A stretch of 64,000 nt of DNA, from NCBI RefSeq assembly GCF_005144415.1, contig NZ_SWJE01000020.1, positions 49,785-113,784 of the forward strand, in the 5' to 3' direction. The number at the start of each line of letters is the position of its first letter. Position 1 is the stretch's first letter. This document shows positions 10,354 to 18,716 of the stretch, one piece after another. The notes below the pieces were generated by a model that saw only the letters and a program-made list of their open reading frames with translations, was not told the origin of the DNA and did no database searches. A program made the position numbers and the translations under genes. This stretch comes from Trinickia terrae (GTDB taxonomy: Bacteria > Pseudomonadota > Gammaproteobacteria > Burkholderiales > Burkholderiaceae).

Positions 10354-11943
10354 ATGAACAACAAACGGATCGGCGCGACGCTGCTGGCGCTCGCAGCGGC
10401 AGCCACCTTCGCAGGCTGCACCAGCCCGAGCGCCACGAAGCCGACGTTGATGGACGTCAAGACGGTGGTCGTCATCTACGCCGAAAACCGCAGCTTCGAC
10501 AATCTATACGGGCACTTCCCCGGGGCCAACGGCCTGCAGAACGTCACGGCCGCGAGCGCGCGGCAGCTCGACCGCAACGGCGCCGCGCTGCCGACGCTGC
10601 CGCCCGTCTGGAACGGCCTCACGCAAACGGGCCTGACGCCGGCCGTCACGCAGGCGATGACGGTCAGCCTGCCGAATGCGCCGTTCGCGATCAACGATCC
10701 GAACGGCTTCAACACGCCGCTGTCCACGACGACGCGCGACCTGTGGCACCGCTTCTACGAGAACCAGATGCAGATCGACGGCGGCAGGAACGACAAGTTC
10801 GCCGCCTGGGCCGACTCCGGCGGCCTCGTGATGGGCTACTACACGATGAACGAAGCGTCGCTGCCGCTCTGGAAGGTCGCGCAGAAGTACACGCTCGCCG
10901 ACAACTTCTTCATGGGCGCATTCGGCGGCTCGTTCCTCAATCACCAGTGGCTCATCTGCGCGTGCACGCCGGTCTATCCGAACGCGGACAAGAGCCCGGC
11001 GGCCACTTCGATCTCGGCGGTCGAGGCGGACGGCGTCACGCTGAAAACCGCGCCCAACTCGCCGGCGTCGGCGCTCGGCGGCCCGCCGAAGTTCGTGAAC
11101 GACGGCAACCTGACGCCCGATTTCTACGCGGTCAACACGATGCAGCCCGCGTATCAGCCGAGCGGCAACAAGCCGGCGGCGGGCGGCGACAAGGCCTACG
11201 CGGACCCGCAGACCCCGACCACGCTGCCGCCGCAGACCCAGACCCATATCGGCGACCTGCTCAACGACGCGCACGTCTCGTGGGCCTGGTACGGCGGCGC
11301 ATGGGGCGACGCGCTGGCCGCGGCCCAAAGCGGCCAAGCGGGCGTGATCAACGGCAAGAACCTGACGGCGCCGAACTTCCAGCCGCATCACCAGCCGTTC
11401 AACTACTTCGCCGACCTCGCGCCGGGCACGCCGAACCGCGCGCAGCACCTGCGCGACGGCGGCCTCGACGGCGCGGAGTTCATCAAGGCGATCGACGCGG
11501 GCACGCTGCCGCAGGTCGCGTTCTACAAGCCGCAGGGCAACCTGAACGAGCACGCGGGCTATACCGACGTCGCCTCGGGTGACCGCCACATCGCGGACCT
11601 GATCGCGCACCTGGAAAAGAGCCCACAGTGGAACAACATGGTCGTGATCGTCACCTACGACGAGAACGGCGGGTTCTGGGACCACGCCGCGCCGCCGAAG
11701 GCCGACCGCTGGGGGCCGGGCTCGCGGGTTCCGGCGCTCGTGATCTCGCCGTTCGCGAAGCAGGGGTACGTCGATCACACGCAGTACGACACGACGTCGA
11801 TCCTGCGCTTCGTCACGCGGCGCTTCGCGCTGCCGGAGCTGCCCGGCCTCGTGGTGCGTGACAAAGCGCTGGCCGCGAACGGCCAGAAGCCGATGGGCGA
11901 CCTGACGAACGCGCTCGATCTCAGAAGCGGCGCAGCGGAGTAA
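10354..11943 (+). CDS. Acid phosphatase AcpA-type lipoprotein (phospholipase C superfamily)
   Basis: A 529-residue exported phosphoesterase. Residues 1-22 form a lipoprotein signal (AAATFAGC). The family signature AENRSFDNLYG follows at about residues 43-53, where Glu and Asn bind the metal and phosphate, and the metal-site VTYDENGGFWDHAAPP lies near the C-terminus. This is the AcpA/phospholipase C (PF04185) superfamily. The composition fits acid phosphatase rather than a large haemolytic phospholipase C, which would be about 700 residues. It probably releases phosphate from organic esters in the periplasm. The ribosome site is AGAGAGAG. A weak Pho-box-like sequence lies about 100 bases upstream. 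Confidence 0.88.
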   Translation: MNNKRIGATLLALAAAATFAGCTSPSATKPTLMDVKTVVVIYAENRSFDNLYGHFPGANGLQNVTAASARQLDRNGAALPTLPPVWNGLTQTGLTPAVTQAMTVSLPNAPFAINDPNGFNTPLSTTTRDLWHRFYENQMQIDGGRNDKFAAWADSGGLVMGYYTMNEASLPLWKVAQKYTLADNFFMGAFGGSFLNHQWLICACTPVYPNADKSPAATSISAVEADGVTLKTAPNSPASALGGPPKFVNDGNLTPDFYAVNTMQPAYQPSGNKPAAGGDKAYADPQTPTTLPPQTQTHIGDLLNDAHVSWAWYGGAWGDALAAAQSGQAGVINGKNLTAPNFQPHHQPFNYFADLAPGTPNRAQHLRDGGLDGAEFIKAIDAGTLPQVAFYKPQGNLNEHAGYTDVASGDRHIADLIAHLEKSPQWNNMVVIVTYDENGGFWDHAAPPKADRWGPGSRVPALVISPFAKQGYVDHTQYDTTSILRFVTRRFALPELPGLVVRDKALAANGQKPMGDLTNALDLRSGAAE

Positions 11944-11970
11944 GCCGGCGTTGCATCAGGCGCGATGCAA

Positions 11971-11996
11971 AAGGGGCAGCCGAGGCTGCCCCTTTC
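11971..11996 (+). terminator. Rho-independent terminator after acid phosphatase
   Basis: A stem of AAGGGGCAGCC with its complement closes a very short loop and is followed by TTTCTC. It lies 28 bases after the stop codon. A smaller hairpin (TTGCATC/GATGCAA, 11951-11970) stands directly before it. Confidence 0.82.
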
Positions 11997-12111
11997 TCAT
12001 TGGCTCTGCGAGGAATGACGCCAATGCCCGCTGTGCCCGGCGCCGCCCATGTCAAAATCGCGCCTTCGCCGCCGCCCCAGGCGCGGCAAAACATCGAAAC
12101 AAGGAATCGTC

Positions 12112-12381
12112 ATGGATATCGACAAGCAGCTCGCAGCCCTAACCACGTCGGAATTGCAGACCGCCGGCGCCAGCCAGGCGACGGCCATCGCGCTCAGCGT
12201 CGTGCTGCGGCACTTGAACTCGCCCGAACTCGCGAAGCTGCTCTCAACGGCGTTCGAGAATCACCAGGCGACGATGCTGCAACGACCCTGGCCGGAGCAG
12301 ATGCTGCAATCGTTCGAGGCGACCCGGCGCTTTCTGGAGGGTGCGGCCCAGCCGGGCGCGGGAACGGATAAGCAGAACTGA
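12112..12381 (+). CDS. Conserved hypothetical protein, 89 residues
   Basis: I do not recognise a named family. The protein is 89 residues, acidic to neutral, with no signal peptide or membrane segment. It looks largely helical (SELQTAGASQATAIALSVVLRHL, then LAKLLSTAFENHQATML). The ATG at 12112 has an AAGGAA ribosome site and gives a compact protein; an in-frame start at 12049 would add an arginine-rich leader atypical of a real N-terminus. It stands alone between the acid phosphatase terminator and the tRNA-Arg gene. Confidence 0.6.
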   Translation: MDIDKQLAALTTSELQTAGASQATAIALSVVLRHLNSPELAKLLSTAFENHQATMLQRPWPEQMLQSFEATRRFLEGAAQPGAGTDKQN

Positions 12382-12393
12382 GAGGAAATGGAG

Positions 12394-12468
12394 TGGCCCC
12401 CCCACGAGGAATCGAACCTCGATTTCAGGTTTAGAAGACCCGTGTTCTATCCGTTGAACTATGGGGAG
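12394..12468 (-). tRNA. tRNA-Arg (anticodon TCT)
   Basis: A 75-nt cloverleaf with encoded CCA. The acceptor stem pairs CTCCCCA with TGGGGGG, the D stem pairs GTTC with GAAC, the anticodon loop is CTTCTAA, and the T arm is CGAGG-TTCGATT-CCTCG. It reads AGA codons, which are rare in this GC-rich genome. A TATAAT box lies about 50 bases upstream (12518-12523), but without a good -35. Confidence 0.95.
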
Positions 12469-12583
12469 GCGAAACTGAAATTTTAAAGCGGACCGGACAT
12501 TTGCACCGGGGGCCGCGATTATAACCGATCCCCCGCCCGGCCCGCGGCGGCCCGCGCAAAGGGCGAACCGCCGGACGCAGCGC

Positions 12584-13414
12584 TTACGCGGGTTGCGCGT
12601 GCAGCATGAACCATCCGAAGCACAGTGCGCCCGCGGCGATGCAGTAGATGCCGAACGTCGCCAGCCGGCCACGGCCTTCGAAATAACGCATCAGGAAGCG
12701 CACGCTCAGATAGGCGGCAATGGCGGTCAGCACGCCGCCGAGGATCGCATCGGCAAGCTGCGAGGGCGCGTGAAAGAGCTTCGGCACCTCGAGCAGGCCC
12801 GCCGCGAAAATGATGGGCGTGCCGAGCAGGAACGCGAATTCGGCGGACCTCTCGGCGGTCAGCCCCGCTGCGTTGCCGGCGATCATCGTGAGGCCGCTGC
12901 GCGAAAAGCCCGGAATCAGCGCGCCGACCTGCGCGAGGCCAACCAGGAACGCCTGCTTGAACGTGAGCCTTTCCGGCGCTTGATTCGCACGCGCACGTTG
13001 CAAGCGGTCGCCAAGCCACAGCAGCACGCCGTTGACGACCAGCGCCAGCGCGACGATGCGCAGATCATGGAAGATCCGCTCGAGGCGCTTTTCGAGGATC
13101 AGGCCGACGAGCCCGGCCGGTATCGTGCCGATGATGAGCGCCCACATCATGTGGCCGTCGTCGCTGCGGCGTCCGGCGAAGGTGCCGAACCAGCCGCCGA
13201 TCAGCGCGATCCAGCGCTTGCGGAAGTACCACAGCAGCGCAAACGCGGTGCCCAGGTGCAGCGCGACGAGAAACGGCAGCAGTTGGGGCGCGTGCTTGTC
13301 GATGTGCATGCCGAACAGCGCGGGGGCGAGCAACGTATGTCCGAGGCTGCTGACGGGGAACAGTTCCGTGACGCCCTGCAGCACGCTCAAGAAGATCAAA
13401 AACCAGAGACTCAC
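12584..13414 (-). CDS. uppP: Undecaprenyl-diphosphate phosphatase (BacA/UppP)
   Basis: A 276-residue inner-membrane protein with about eight hydrophobic segments. It recycles the lipid carrier for peptidoglycan and other cell-wall polymers by removing one phosphate from undecaprenyl diphosphate, which also gives bacitracin resistance. Both family motifs are present: [14 protein letters not shown] at about residues 11-24 and the phosphate-binding [11 protein letters not shown] in the C-terminal half. I chose the GTG at 13414 because it begins right at the conserved N-terminus and has an AAGGA ribosome site; the upstream extension is not hydrophobic and is unlike the family. Confidence 0.94.
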   Translation of the reverse strand: MSLWFLIFLSVLQGVTELFPVSSLGHTLLAPALFGMHIDKHAPQLLPFLVALHLGTAFALLWYFRKRWIALIGGWFGTFAGRRSDDGHMMWALIIGTIPAGLVGLILEKRLERIFHDLRIVALALVVNGVLLWLGDRLQRARANQAPERLTFKQAFLVGLAQVGALIPGFSRSGLTMIAGNAAGLTAERSAEFAFLLGTPIIFAAGLLEVPKLFHAPSQLADAILGGVLTAIAAYLSVRFLMRYFEGRGRLATFGIYCIAAGALCFGWFMLHAQPA

Positions 13415-13736
13415 GCGTCGGTCCTTTTCGGTGGGAAGGTTGCAAAAGCGAGACGCGGACGGGTGAAGCCAGCGCCCGGCGGCGCACCCGATTATGCCTA
13501 CCGGAAACCGGCACGCCAAGTTTTCAGGATTTTTTTGCGGCAGTGCGACAGCGCTCGGCTGCGCAAAAAAGGAGAAAAAAATCGAACCAGCGGTGGCCGA
13601 ACGCAGGGACGCGGGCGGCGCAAGCCGCGGGGAGAGGCGGAAGAGGGAAACGCAGGCGGGCAAGCGCCCGGCCTGCCGGGCTAGGGCCTGTTCACACTAA
13701 TAACAGGCTTGCGAACGGGCGAGCCGCCACGCGTCG

Positions 13737-13823
13737 TTATCGAGCGAGCTTGTAGAAGAAAACGACCGTACTGCCGGCGAACATGCCAAACAGCGCTAGA
13801 CCCATTGCCATGGCGAGATCCAT
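13737..13823 (-). CDS. 28-residue single-helix membrane peptide
   Basis: A very short gene: 28 residues, almost all in one transmembrane helix (MGLALFGMFAGSTVVFFY), ending in a short basic tail KLAR that should stay in the cytoplasm. The ATG at 13823 is preceded by GGAAGGAGGACGC, an almost ideal ribosome site, which is the main reason to believe it. I do not recognise a family; it is not KdpF or CydX by sequence. It stands alone between uppP and the epimerase gene. Coding status is inferred, not proven. Confidence 0.6.
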   Translation of the reverse strand: MDLAMAMGLALFGMFAGSTVVFFYKLAR

Positions 13824-14046
13824 GCGTCCTCCTTCCCTTTGAAAGTGACAGGCTCGGCGGCGAGAAAATGCCAGCCCAGAGTGGGCATTATCCGCAACGC
13901 ATTCTGTCGCGACACCCGCAGTTTCCCGATCAAGGGTTTCTCCGTAACATAGGGCGTCGCAAAATCGGCCTGTCGACATTTTTATCTTTTTTTCTCTTTT
14001 TTTGTTCCACGCCGCCCTTACGCGGCCTTACCCGATCCACTCGACC

Positions 14047-14964
14047 ATGCCTCAATTCCAGCAGCAGGACATCCTCGAAATCGCGCAAGGCGAGGCGCTC
14101 TTGCGCATCGCGCCCCAGGCCGGCGGCCGGCTGCTGTCCTGGCACATCGGCGGCGAGCCGGTCATCCATTGGCCCGACGCTCCCGACTGGAGCCAGCCGG
14201 CCCGGATCCGCGGCGGCAATCCGCTGCTGTTCCCGTTTCTCGGCCGCCATCGAGTGGACGGGCGGATCGGCGAATGGCGCGATCAGGCGGGCGTGGTGCG
14301 CGTGCTGCCGATGCACGGCTTCGCGCGCGACCTGCCGTTTGCCTACGCGCTCGATGCGGACGGCCACGGTGTACGCATGACGCTGACCGACAGCGAGGCC
14401 ACCCGCACCGCCTACCCGTTCGCGTTCCGCTTCGAGGCGGCCTACCGCCTCGCTGACGCGCACACGCTCGACGTCGAATTGACCGTCTCGAACCTCGGCG
14501 ATGCGCCGCTGCCCCACTACGCCGGCCACCATTTCTACTTCACGCTGCCGCACGCGCTGCGCGGCGAGACGGTCGTGGAGCTGCCGCCTGCCTCGCGGCG
14601 GCATCAGGAAAGCGACGGCTCGATCAGCGCGCCCGTGCCCGGCGAGCCGTCCTACACGCTCGACGATCCGCGCATCCATGATCGCTTCCATTGCCTGACG
14701 GGCGTGCCTGTGCAGCCAGTGCGCCTGGTGAGCCCAAGCCTCGACCGTGCGATCGAGATCGATCTGCAGCGCCCGGGCTCGGCGCCCTGGTACGCGGTCA
14801 CGACGTGGACGGAAGCCGACACCTCGGATTTCTATTGCGTCGAGCCGTGGCTCGGCCTGCCCGACGCGATCCACAACGGCCTCGGGCTGCGGTGGCTCGC
14901 GCCCGGCAAGAGTGAGACAGCCGCGCTGCGCATCACGGTCGCCTACGGCAAGTCCAGCCGTTAG
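14047..14964 (+). CDS. Aldose 1-epimerase (galactose mutarotase-like)
   Basis: A 305-residue protein of the galactose mutarotase superfamily, which interconverts alpha and beta anomers of hexoses. Residues that fit the active site are the histidine in LPMHGFARD, the pair in YAGHHFYF, and the glutamate in CVEPWLGLP. No signal peptide is visible, so it should be cytoplasmic. The ATG at 14047 starts the conserved protein; an in-frame ATG at 14002 would add a leader without similarity. It could equally be a hexose-6-phosphate mutarotase; neighbours do not decide. Confidence 0.85.
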   Translation: MPQFQQQDILEIAQGEALLRIAPQAGGRLLSWHIGGEPVIHWPDAPDWSQPARIRGGNPLLFPFLGRHRVDGRIGEWRDQAGVVRVLPMHGFARDLPFAYALDADGHGVRMTLTDSEATRTAYPFAFRFEAAYRLADAHTLDVELTVSNLGDAPLPHYAGHHFYFTLPHALRGETVVELPPASRRHQESDGSISAPVPGEPSYTLDDPRIHDRFHCLTGVPVQPVRLVSPSLDRAIEIDLQRPGSAPWYAVTTWTEADTSDFYCVEPWLGLPDAIHNGLGLRWLAPGKSETAALRITVAYGKSSR

Positions 14965-15126
14965 AGGCCATACACGTACTGCCGCCGCACGCGGGGGCCG
15001 CCATGCGGCAGCGCGCCTTGCCTGCCCAAATCGGGCACGCGATCCGAAGCCGTTAAAATCAAACGTTTTGTACCCGCTGCCCGCGGCCTGGGAGGCTTTG
15101 TGCACGGCAGCGCTTTGCGAGGTTCA

Positions 15127-15858
15127 ATGTTGAGAAGAAAAATGGGGCGGCTCGTGTGCGCATCGCTGGTCGCAGCACTCGCCGCGTGCGGTTCGGCCCC
15201 CGTCGGACCGGGGTTCTATCGAGTCGAGCGAGGCGACACGGTCTCGAAGATCGCCCGCGCCAACCGGCAATCGGTCCAGAACATCGTCCGCTGGAACAAT
15301 CTCTCCAAGCCCGACGCCATCGAAGTCGGCCAGGTGCTGCGCGTCGCACCGCCCGCCAACTCGGCGACGGCCAGCCAGTCGAGCGCCTCGGCCGGCAGCG
15401 CTTCGAGCGGTGCTTCAGGCAGCGGCCCGCGCACGGGCGGCGCGGAGGCGCCGTCGAGTGCGGCAGATGCGTCCACGGTGAAGCCCGCGACCAGCATCGC
15501 GCTCGTCTGGCCCGCGCCGGGCAAGGTCGCGCGCGGGTTCGACGGCGTCAACTCGAAAGGCGTCGATATCGTCAATGCGCCGGGCACGCCGGTCGTCGCG
15601 GCCGCGGCCGGAACCGTCGTCTACGCGGGCAATGGCTTGCGTGGGTACGGCAACCTGCTGATCGTCAAGCACAACGCCGACTTCCTGACGGCCTACGCGC
15701 ATAACCGCACGCTGCTCGTCAAAGAAGGTCAGCAAGTGTCACAAGGCGAGAAGATCGCGGAGATGGGCGACACCGACAACGACCGCGTCGCGCTGCACTT
15801 CGAGTTGCGCTACGGCGGGCGCTCGATCGACCCGGCGCGCTACCTGCCGGCGCGCTGA
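15127..15858 (+). CDS. nlpD: NlpD-like lipoprotein, LysM plus degenerate M23 domain
   Basis: A 243-residue lipoprotein (LVAALAAC lipobox near residue 20) with an N-terminal LysM peptidoglycan-binding domain (FYRVERGDTVSKIARAN, about residues 30-80), a Ser/Ala/Gly linker, and a C-terminal LytM/M23 domain. The first zinc-ligand histidine of active M23 enzymes is replaced (SKGVD where HxGxD is expected), as in E. coli NlpD, so it is probably not a peptidase but an activator of the cell-division amidase. The YAGNGLRGYGNLLIVKH and LHFELRYGGRSIDP stretches match NlpD closely. It is not next to rpoS or surE here, so the symbol is by domain resemblance only. Confidence 0.82.
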   Translation: MLRRKMGRLVCASLVAALAACGSAPVGPGFYRVERGDTVSKIARANRQSVQNIVRWNNLSKPDAIEVGQVLRVAPPANSATASQSSASAGSASSGASGSGPRTGGAEAPSSAADASTVKPATSIALVWPAPGKVARGFDGVNSKGVDIVNAPGTPVVAAAAGTVVYAGNGLRGYGNLLIVKHNADFLTAYAHNRTLLVKEGQQVSQGEKIAEMGDTDNDRVALHFELRYGGRSIDPARYLPAR

Positions 15859-16076
15859 GGCAAGCCTGCGCCGGCCTCGCCGGCGCGGCTCGGCGGATCG
15901 GACAGCGCCCGAGGCCAAGCGCCGTCTCGCCTGACCTGGCGACGCCCGGCGTCGCTACGCCGGGCGTCGCCACGCTTGCTCAGCCGCCCGGACAGCGGAT
16001 CGACGCGCCGCGCGAACGCGACCAGCACAATCAAAGCGAACGGGCACAGTCCGGCGAAGATCAAAAGCAGGTGCAT
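15840..16076 (-). CDS. Possible small membrane protein, 78 residues
   Basis: An open frame of 78 residues whose first 25 form a convincing membrane helix (LLLIFAGLCPFALIVLVAFARR). The remainder is arginine-rich and low in complexity, partly encoded by a perfect hairpin at 15938-15971, and its end overlaps the 3' end of the LysM/M23 gene on the other strand. The ribosome site is poor. It could be a real small membrane protein or a chance open frame in GC-rich DNA; I lean only slightly to real. Confidence 0.3.
   Translation of the reverse strand: MHLLLIFAGLCPFALIVLVAFARRVDPLSGRLSKRGDARRSDAGRRQVRRDGAWPRALSDPPSRAGEAGAGLPQRAGR
15938..15971. repeat. Perfect 15-bp inverted repeat with 4-base loop
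   Basis: GGCGACGCCCGGCGT (15938-15952), loop CGCT, then its exact complement to 15971. It lies 80 bases after the stop of the LysM/M23 lipoprotein gene. No T-tract follows in either direction, so it may stabilise the 3' end of the transcript, stop it with Rho's help, or be a REP-type element. Confidence 0.75.
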
Positions 16077-16207
16077 GGCGATCTCGAACTTGGTATCCGC
16101 CGCATCATACGCGCGTCCCGAAAAGAGCATCATTTCGCACGCTAGGGATCTTCCACTAGCGGATGCAGCAAAATCCGCCCCTCCCCGCCGACCGCCCGCA
16201 GGCAGAC

Positions 16208-16232
16208 AAAAAAAGCCCGGCGTGGCCGGGCT
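16208..16232 (-). terminator. Intrinsic terminator without an assigned gene
   Basis: A stem AGCCCGGC/GCCGGGCT with a 3-base loop; on the minus strand seven T follow. No gene on the minus strand ends just upstream of it: the stretch 16233-16687 has no supported gene and is visibly richer in A/T than its surroundings. It may end a small RNA or an untranslated transcript. Confidence 0.72.
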
Positions 16233-16687
16233 AACGGGGGTTCGGCGCATATAGGCAAAGGACCGGTTCACCATGCGCCGAGAACCAATCTAACAACGCT
16301 CGAAAGCATCGGCAATGGATTAACGACCGATATTCGCGAATAGGCGCATGAAGCAGGAGGAATGTCCGAGAAATGCGATTCGATTATCGATATGACGGAT
16401 CGATAGACAGGATGAGCGGAAGGTTCCTCAGAACAAACATCGTCCGGAGGCATTGACGGCGGGTGATTTGGCGACGCGTCGGCACACGCGTAAAATCTGA
16501 CGGATCGAGTTTGACGACGCGCATCGCGATTATTTATGCCTTCACCAGCGGATTTAATCCCGATTCAACCCCGGAATTTCCTCGGATTATTGGCAAGGCA
16601 ATTCACGAATTCAACTGATATTCAGCGGCGCGATCTTCTTCATTCAATTCAAAATAACCGATAAAAAGACGAGACAAGGTGACACCC
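16233..16687. other. Gene-free, AT-richer intergenic stretch
   Basis: No convincing coding frame on either strand (a 61-residue minus frame at 16268-16453 has no ribosome site and no family look). The right end holds the promoter and leader of the acyl-CoA synthetase gene. The left end carries a minus-strand terminator, so a leftward non-coding transcript is possible. Confidence 0.5.
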
Positions 16688-18328
16688 ATGCTCCGCCCAA
16701 GCGACAGCTACAAACAGCTCATCGAAGGCTTCTCGTGGCAGATCCCCGAGCGCTACAACATCGGCGTCGACGCCTGCGACAAGTGGGCCGACGGCAACGC
16801 GCGCCTCGCCCTGATCTACGAGCGCCACGACGGCTCGCAAACCCGCTACACGTTCGACGAGCTCAAGCCGCTGTCGAACCGGCTCGCGAACAGCTTCGCG
16901 AAGCACGGCGTGGCGCGCGGCGAGCGCGTCGGCATCTTCCTGCCGCAGACGCCCGAGACCGCCCTCGCCCACCTCGCGGCATACAAGCTCGGCGCGGTCG
17001 CGGTGCCGCTCTTCGCCCTCTTTGGCGTCGAGGCGCTGCAGTACCGGCTGTCGAACAGCGGCGCCGTCGCGCTCGTGACCAACAAGCAGGGGCTCGAGAA
17101 AATCGCGGCGATCCGCGCCGAGCTGCCGGAACTGAAGAGCATCTACTGCATCGATGCCGACTCCGCCGATCCGGCTCCCGGCGCATCCGGCGTGCACGCG
17201 TTCTGGCCTGCGCTGCAAGGCGAATCCGACATGTTCGAACCCGTCGACACATCCGCCGACGACCCGGCCGTCATCATCTACACCTCGGGCACCACGGGCA
17301 AGCCGAAGGGCGCGCTGCACGGCCACCGCGTGCTGCTCGGCCACCTGCCGGGCGTCGAGATGCCGCAGGCGTTCTTCCCCGAAGGCGCGAAGCTGTTCTG
17401 GACGCCCGCCGACTGGGCGTGGATCGGCGGCCTGCTCGACGTGCTGCTGCCCGCCTGGCACCACGGCGTGCCGGTCCTCGCGCGGCGCTTCGAGAAGTTC
17501 GACGGCGACGCCGCGTTCGACCTGATGGCGCGCCACGGCGTCACCCACACGTTCCTGCCGCCGACCGCGCTGAAGATGATGCGGACGGTCGAGCGTCCGG
17601 CCGAGCGCTACCGCCTTGCGCTCTCCGCAGTGGCAAGCGGCGGCGAATCGCTCGGCGCCGAGCTGATCGACTGGGGCCGCGCGGCGCTCGGCGTCACGAT
17701 CAACGAGTTTTACGGGCAGACCGAATGCAACGTCGTCCTGAGCTCGTGCAGCACGCTGTTCGAGCCGCGCATCGGCTCGATCGGCAAAGCAGTGCCGGGC
17801 CACGAGGTCGAGATCGTCGACGACGCCGGCCGCGTGCTGCCGCGCGGCACCGAAGGCAACATCGGCGTGCGCGCGCCAGACCCGGTGATGTTCCTCGGCT
17901 ACTGGCGCAACCCCGAGGCGACGCGCGAGAAGTTCGCGGGCGACTACCTCGTGACGGGCGACGTCGGCGTGATGGACGAAGACGGTTTCGTGCGCTTCGT
18001 CGGCCGCAACGACGACGTGATCACGAGCGCCGGCTACCGGATCGGCCCCGGCCCGATCGAGGACTGCCTGCTCGGCCATCCGGCGGTGCGGATGGCGGCC
18101 GTGGTCGGCATGCCGGACGCGACGCGCACCGAGATCGTCAAGGCCTTCATCGTGCTGAACCCCGGCTTCGAGCCCGGCGACGCGCTCGTGCGCGAGATCC
18201 AGACGCACGTGAAGACGCGGCTCGCCGCGCACGAGTATCCGCGCAAGATCGCCTTCGTCGACAGCCTGCCGATGACGGCGACCGGCAAGATCATCCGCCG
18301 CGAGCTGCGCAGCGTGAAGGCGGAATGA
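16688..18328 (+). CDS. Acyl-CoA synthetase (AMP-forming, medium-chain/AcsM type)
   Basis: A 546-residue ANL-superfamily enzyme that activates a carboxylic acid to its CoA thioester through an acyl-adenylate. The P-loop YTSGTTGKPKGALH is near residue 197, the adenylate motif YGQTECN in the middle, the hinge GRNDDVITSAGYRIGP near residue 440, and the catalytic lysine in TATGKIIRRELR at the C-terminus. The TPADWAWIGGL stretch fits the medium-chain group. ATG 16688 is chosen over GTG 16679 because AAGGTG then lies at normal spacing. The exact acid is not predictable. Confidence 0.92.
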   Translation: MLRPSDSYKQLIEGFSWQIPERYNIGVDACDKWADGNARLALIYERHDGSQTRYTFDELKPLSNRLANSFAKHGVARGERVGIFLPQTPETALAHLAAYKLGAVAVPLFALFGVEALQYRLSNSGAVALVTNKQGLEKIAAIRAELPELKSIYCIDADSADPAPGASGVHAFWPALQGESDMFEPVDTSADDPAVIIYTSGTTGKPKGALHGHRVLLGHLPGVEMPQAFFPEGAKLFWTPADWAWIGGLLDVLLPAWHHGVPVLARRFEKFDGDAAFDLMARHGVTHTFLPPTALKMMRTVERPAERYRLALSAVASGGESLGAELIDWGRAALGVTINEFYGQTECNVVLSSCSTLFEPRIGSIGKAVPGHEVEIVDDAGRVLPRGTEGNIGVRAPDPVMFLGYWRNPEATREKFAGDYLVTGDVGVMDEDGFVRFVGRNDDVITSAGYRIGPGPIEDCLLGHPAVRMAAVVGMPDATRTEIVKAFIVLNPGFEPGDALVREIQTHVKTRLAAHEYPRKIAFVDSLPMTATGKIIRRELRSVKAE

Positions 18329-18384
18329 CCGCCGGGATCGATGGTTTATAGTTACGCCCGCTCGCTTTACACCACATCCATTCC

Positions 18385-18705
18385 ATGACGTCCTCCGACA
18401 CCTCAGCCCAAGGCTCCCACAGCCCGCTCTACATGAAGCTGCTCGCCGAAACCGCCAAGATCGGCTGGTCCGAGCTCGAACGGTTCTTCGCGCGCGGCGT
18501 GCTGCTGCGCGTGGCGCGCGATCTCGATCTGGTGAGTGTCGCGGAAGCCGTCGCCAACGACGACACGGCGCAAGTCGCGCAATGGCTGTCGGCCGGGCTC
18601 CTCGAGCGCGTGCAGGCCGAGACCGCCGCCGACTTCGCGGCGCGCGACCCGGACCTCTGGGCGGTCGTGGTCTCGCCGTGGGTCTGCGTGCAGGAACGCG
18701 GCTAG
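18385..18705 (+). CDS. DUF2288 family protein
   Basis: A 106-residue cytoplasmic protein that matches DUF2288: the LYMKLLAETAKIGWSELERFFARGVLLRV opening and the Trp-rich end DPDLWAVVVSPWVCVQERG are typical. The function of the family is unknown. It follows the acyl-CoA synthetase by 56 bases and precedes the MATE transporter by 11, so it may share a transcript with the transporter. Confidence 0.85.
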   Translation: MTSSDTSAQGSHSPLYMKLLAETAKIGWSELERFFARGVLLRVARDLDLVSVAEAVANDDTAQVAQWLSAGLLERVQAETAADFAARDPDLWAVVVSPWVCVQERG

Positions 18706-18716
18706 GCCGTTACCGC

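Noticed and set aside
12244..12672. A 142-codon minus-strand frame across the tRNA-Arg gene
   Set aside because: It runs through the tRNA and into uppP in another frame; not a gene.
16268..16453. A 61-residue minus-strand frame in the gene-free stretch
   Set aside because: No ribosome site, no signal or helix of note, and codon use unlike the neighbours.
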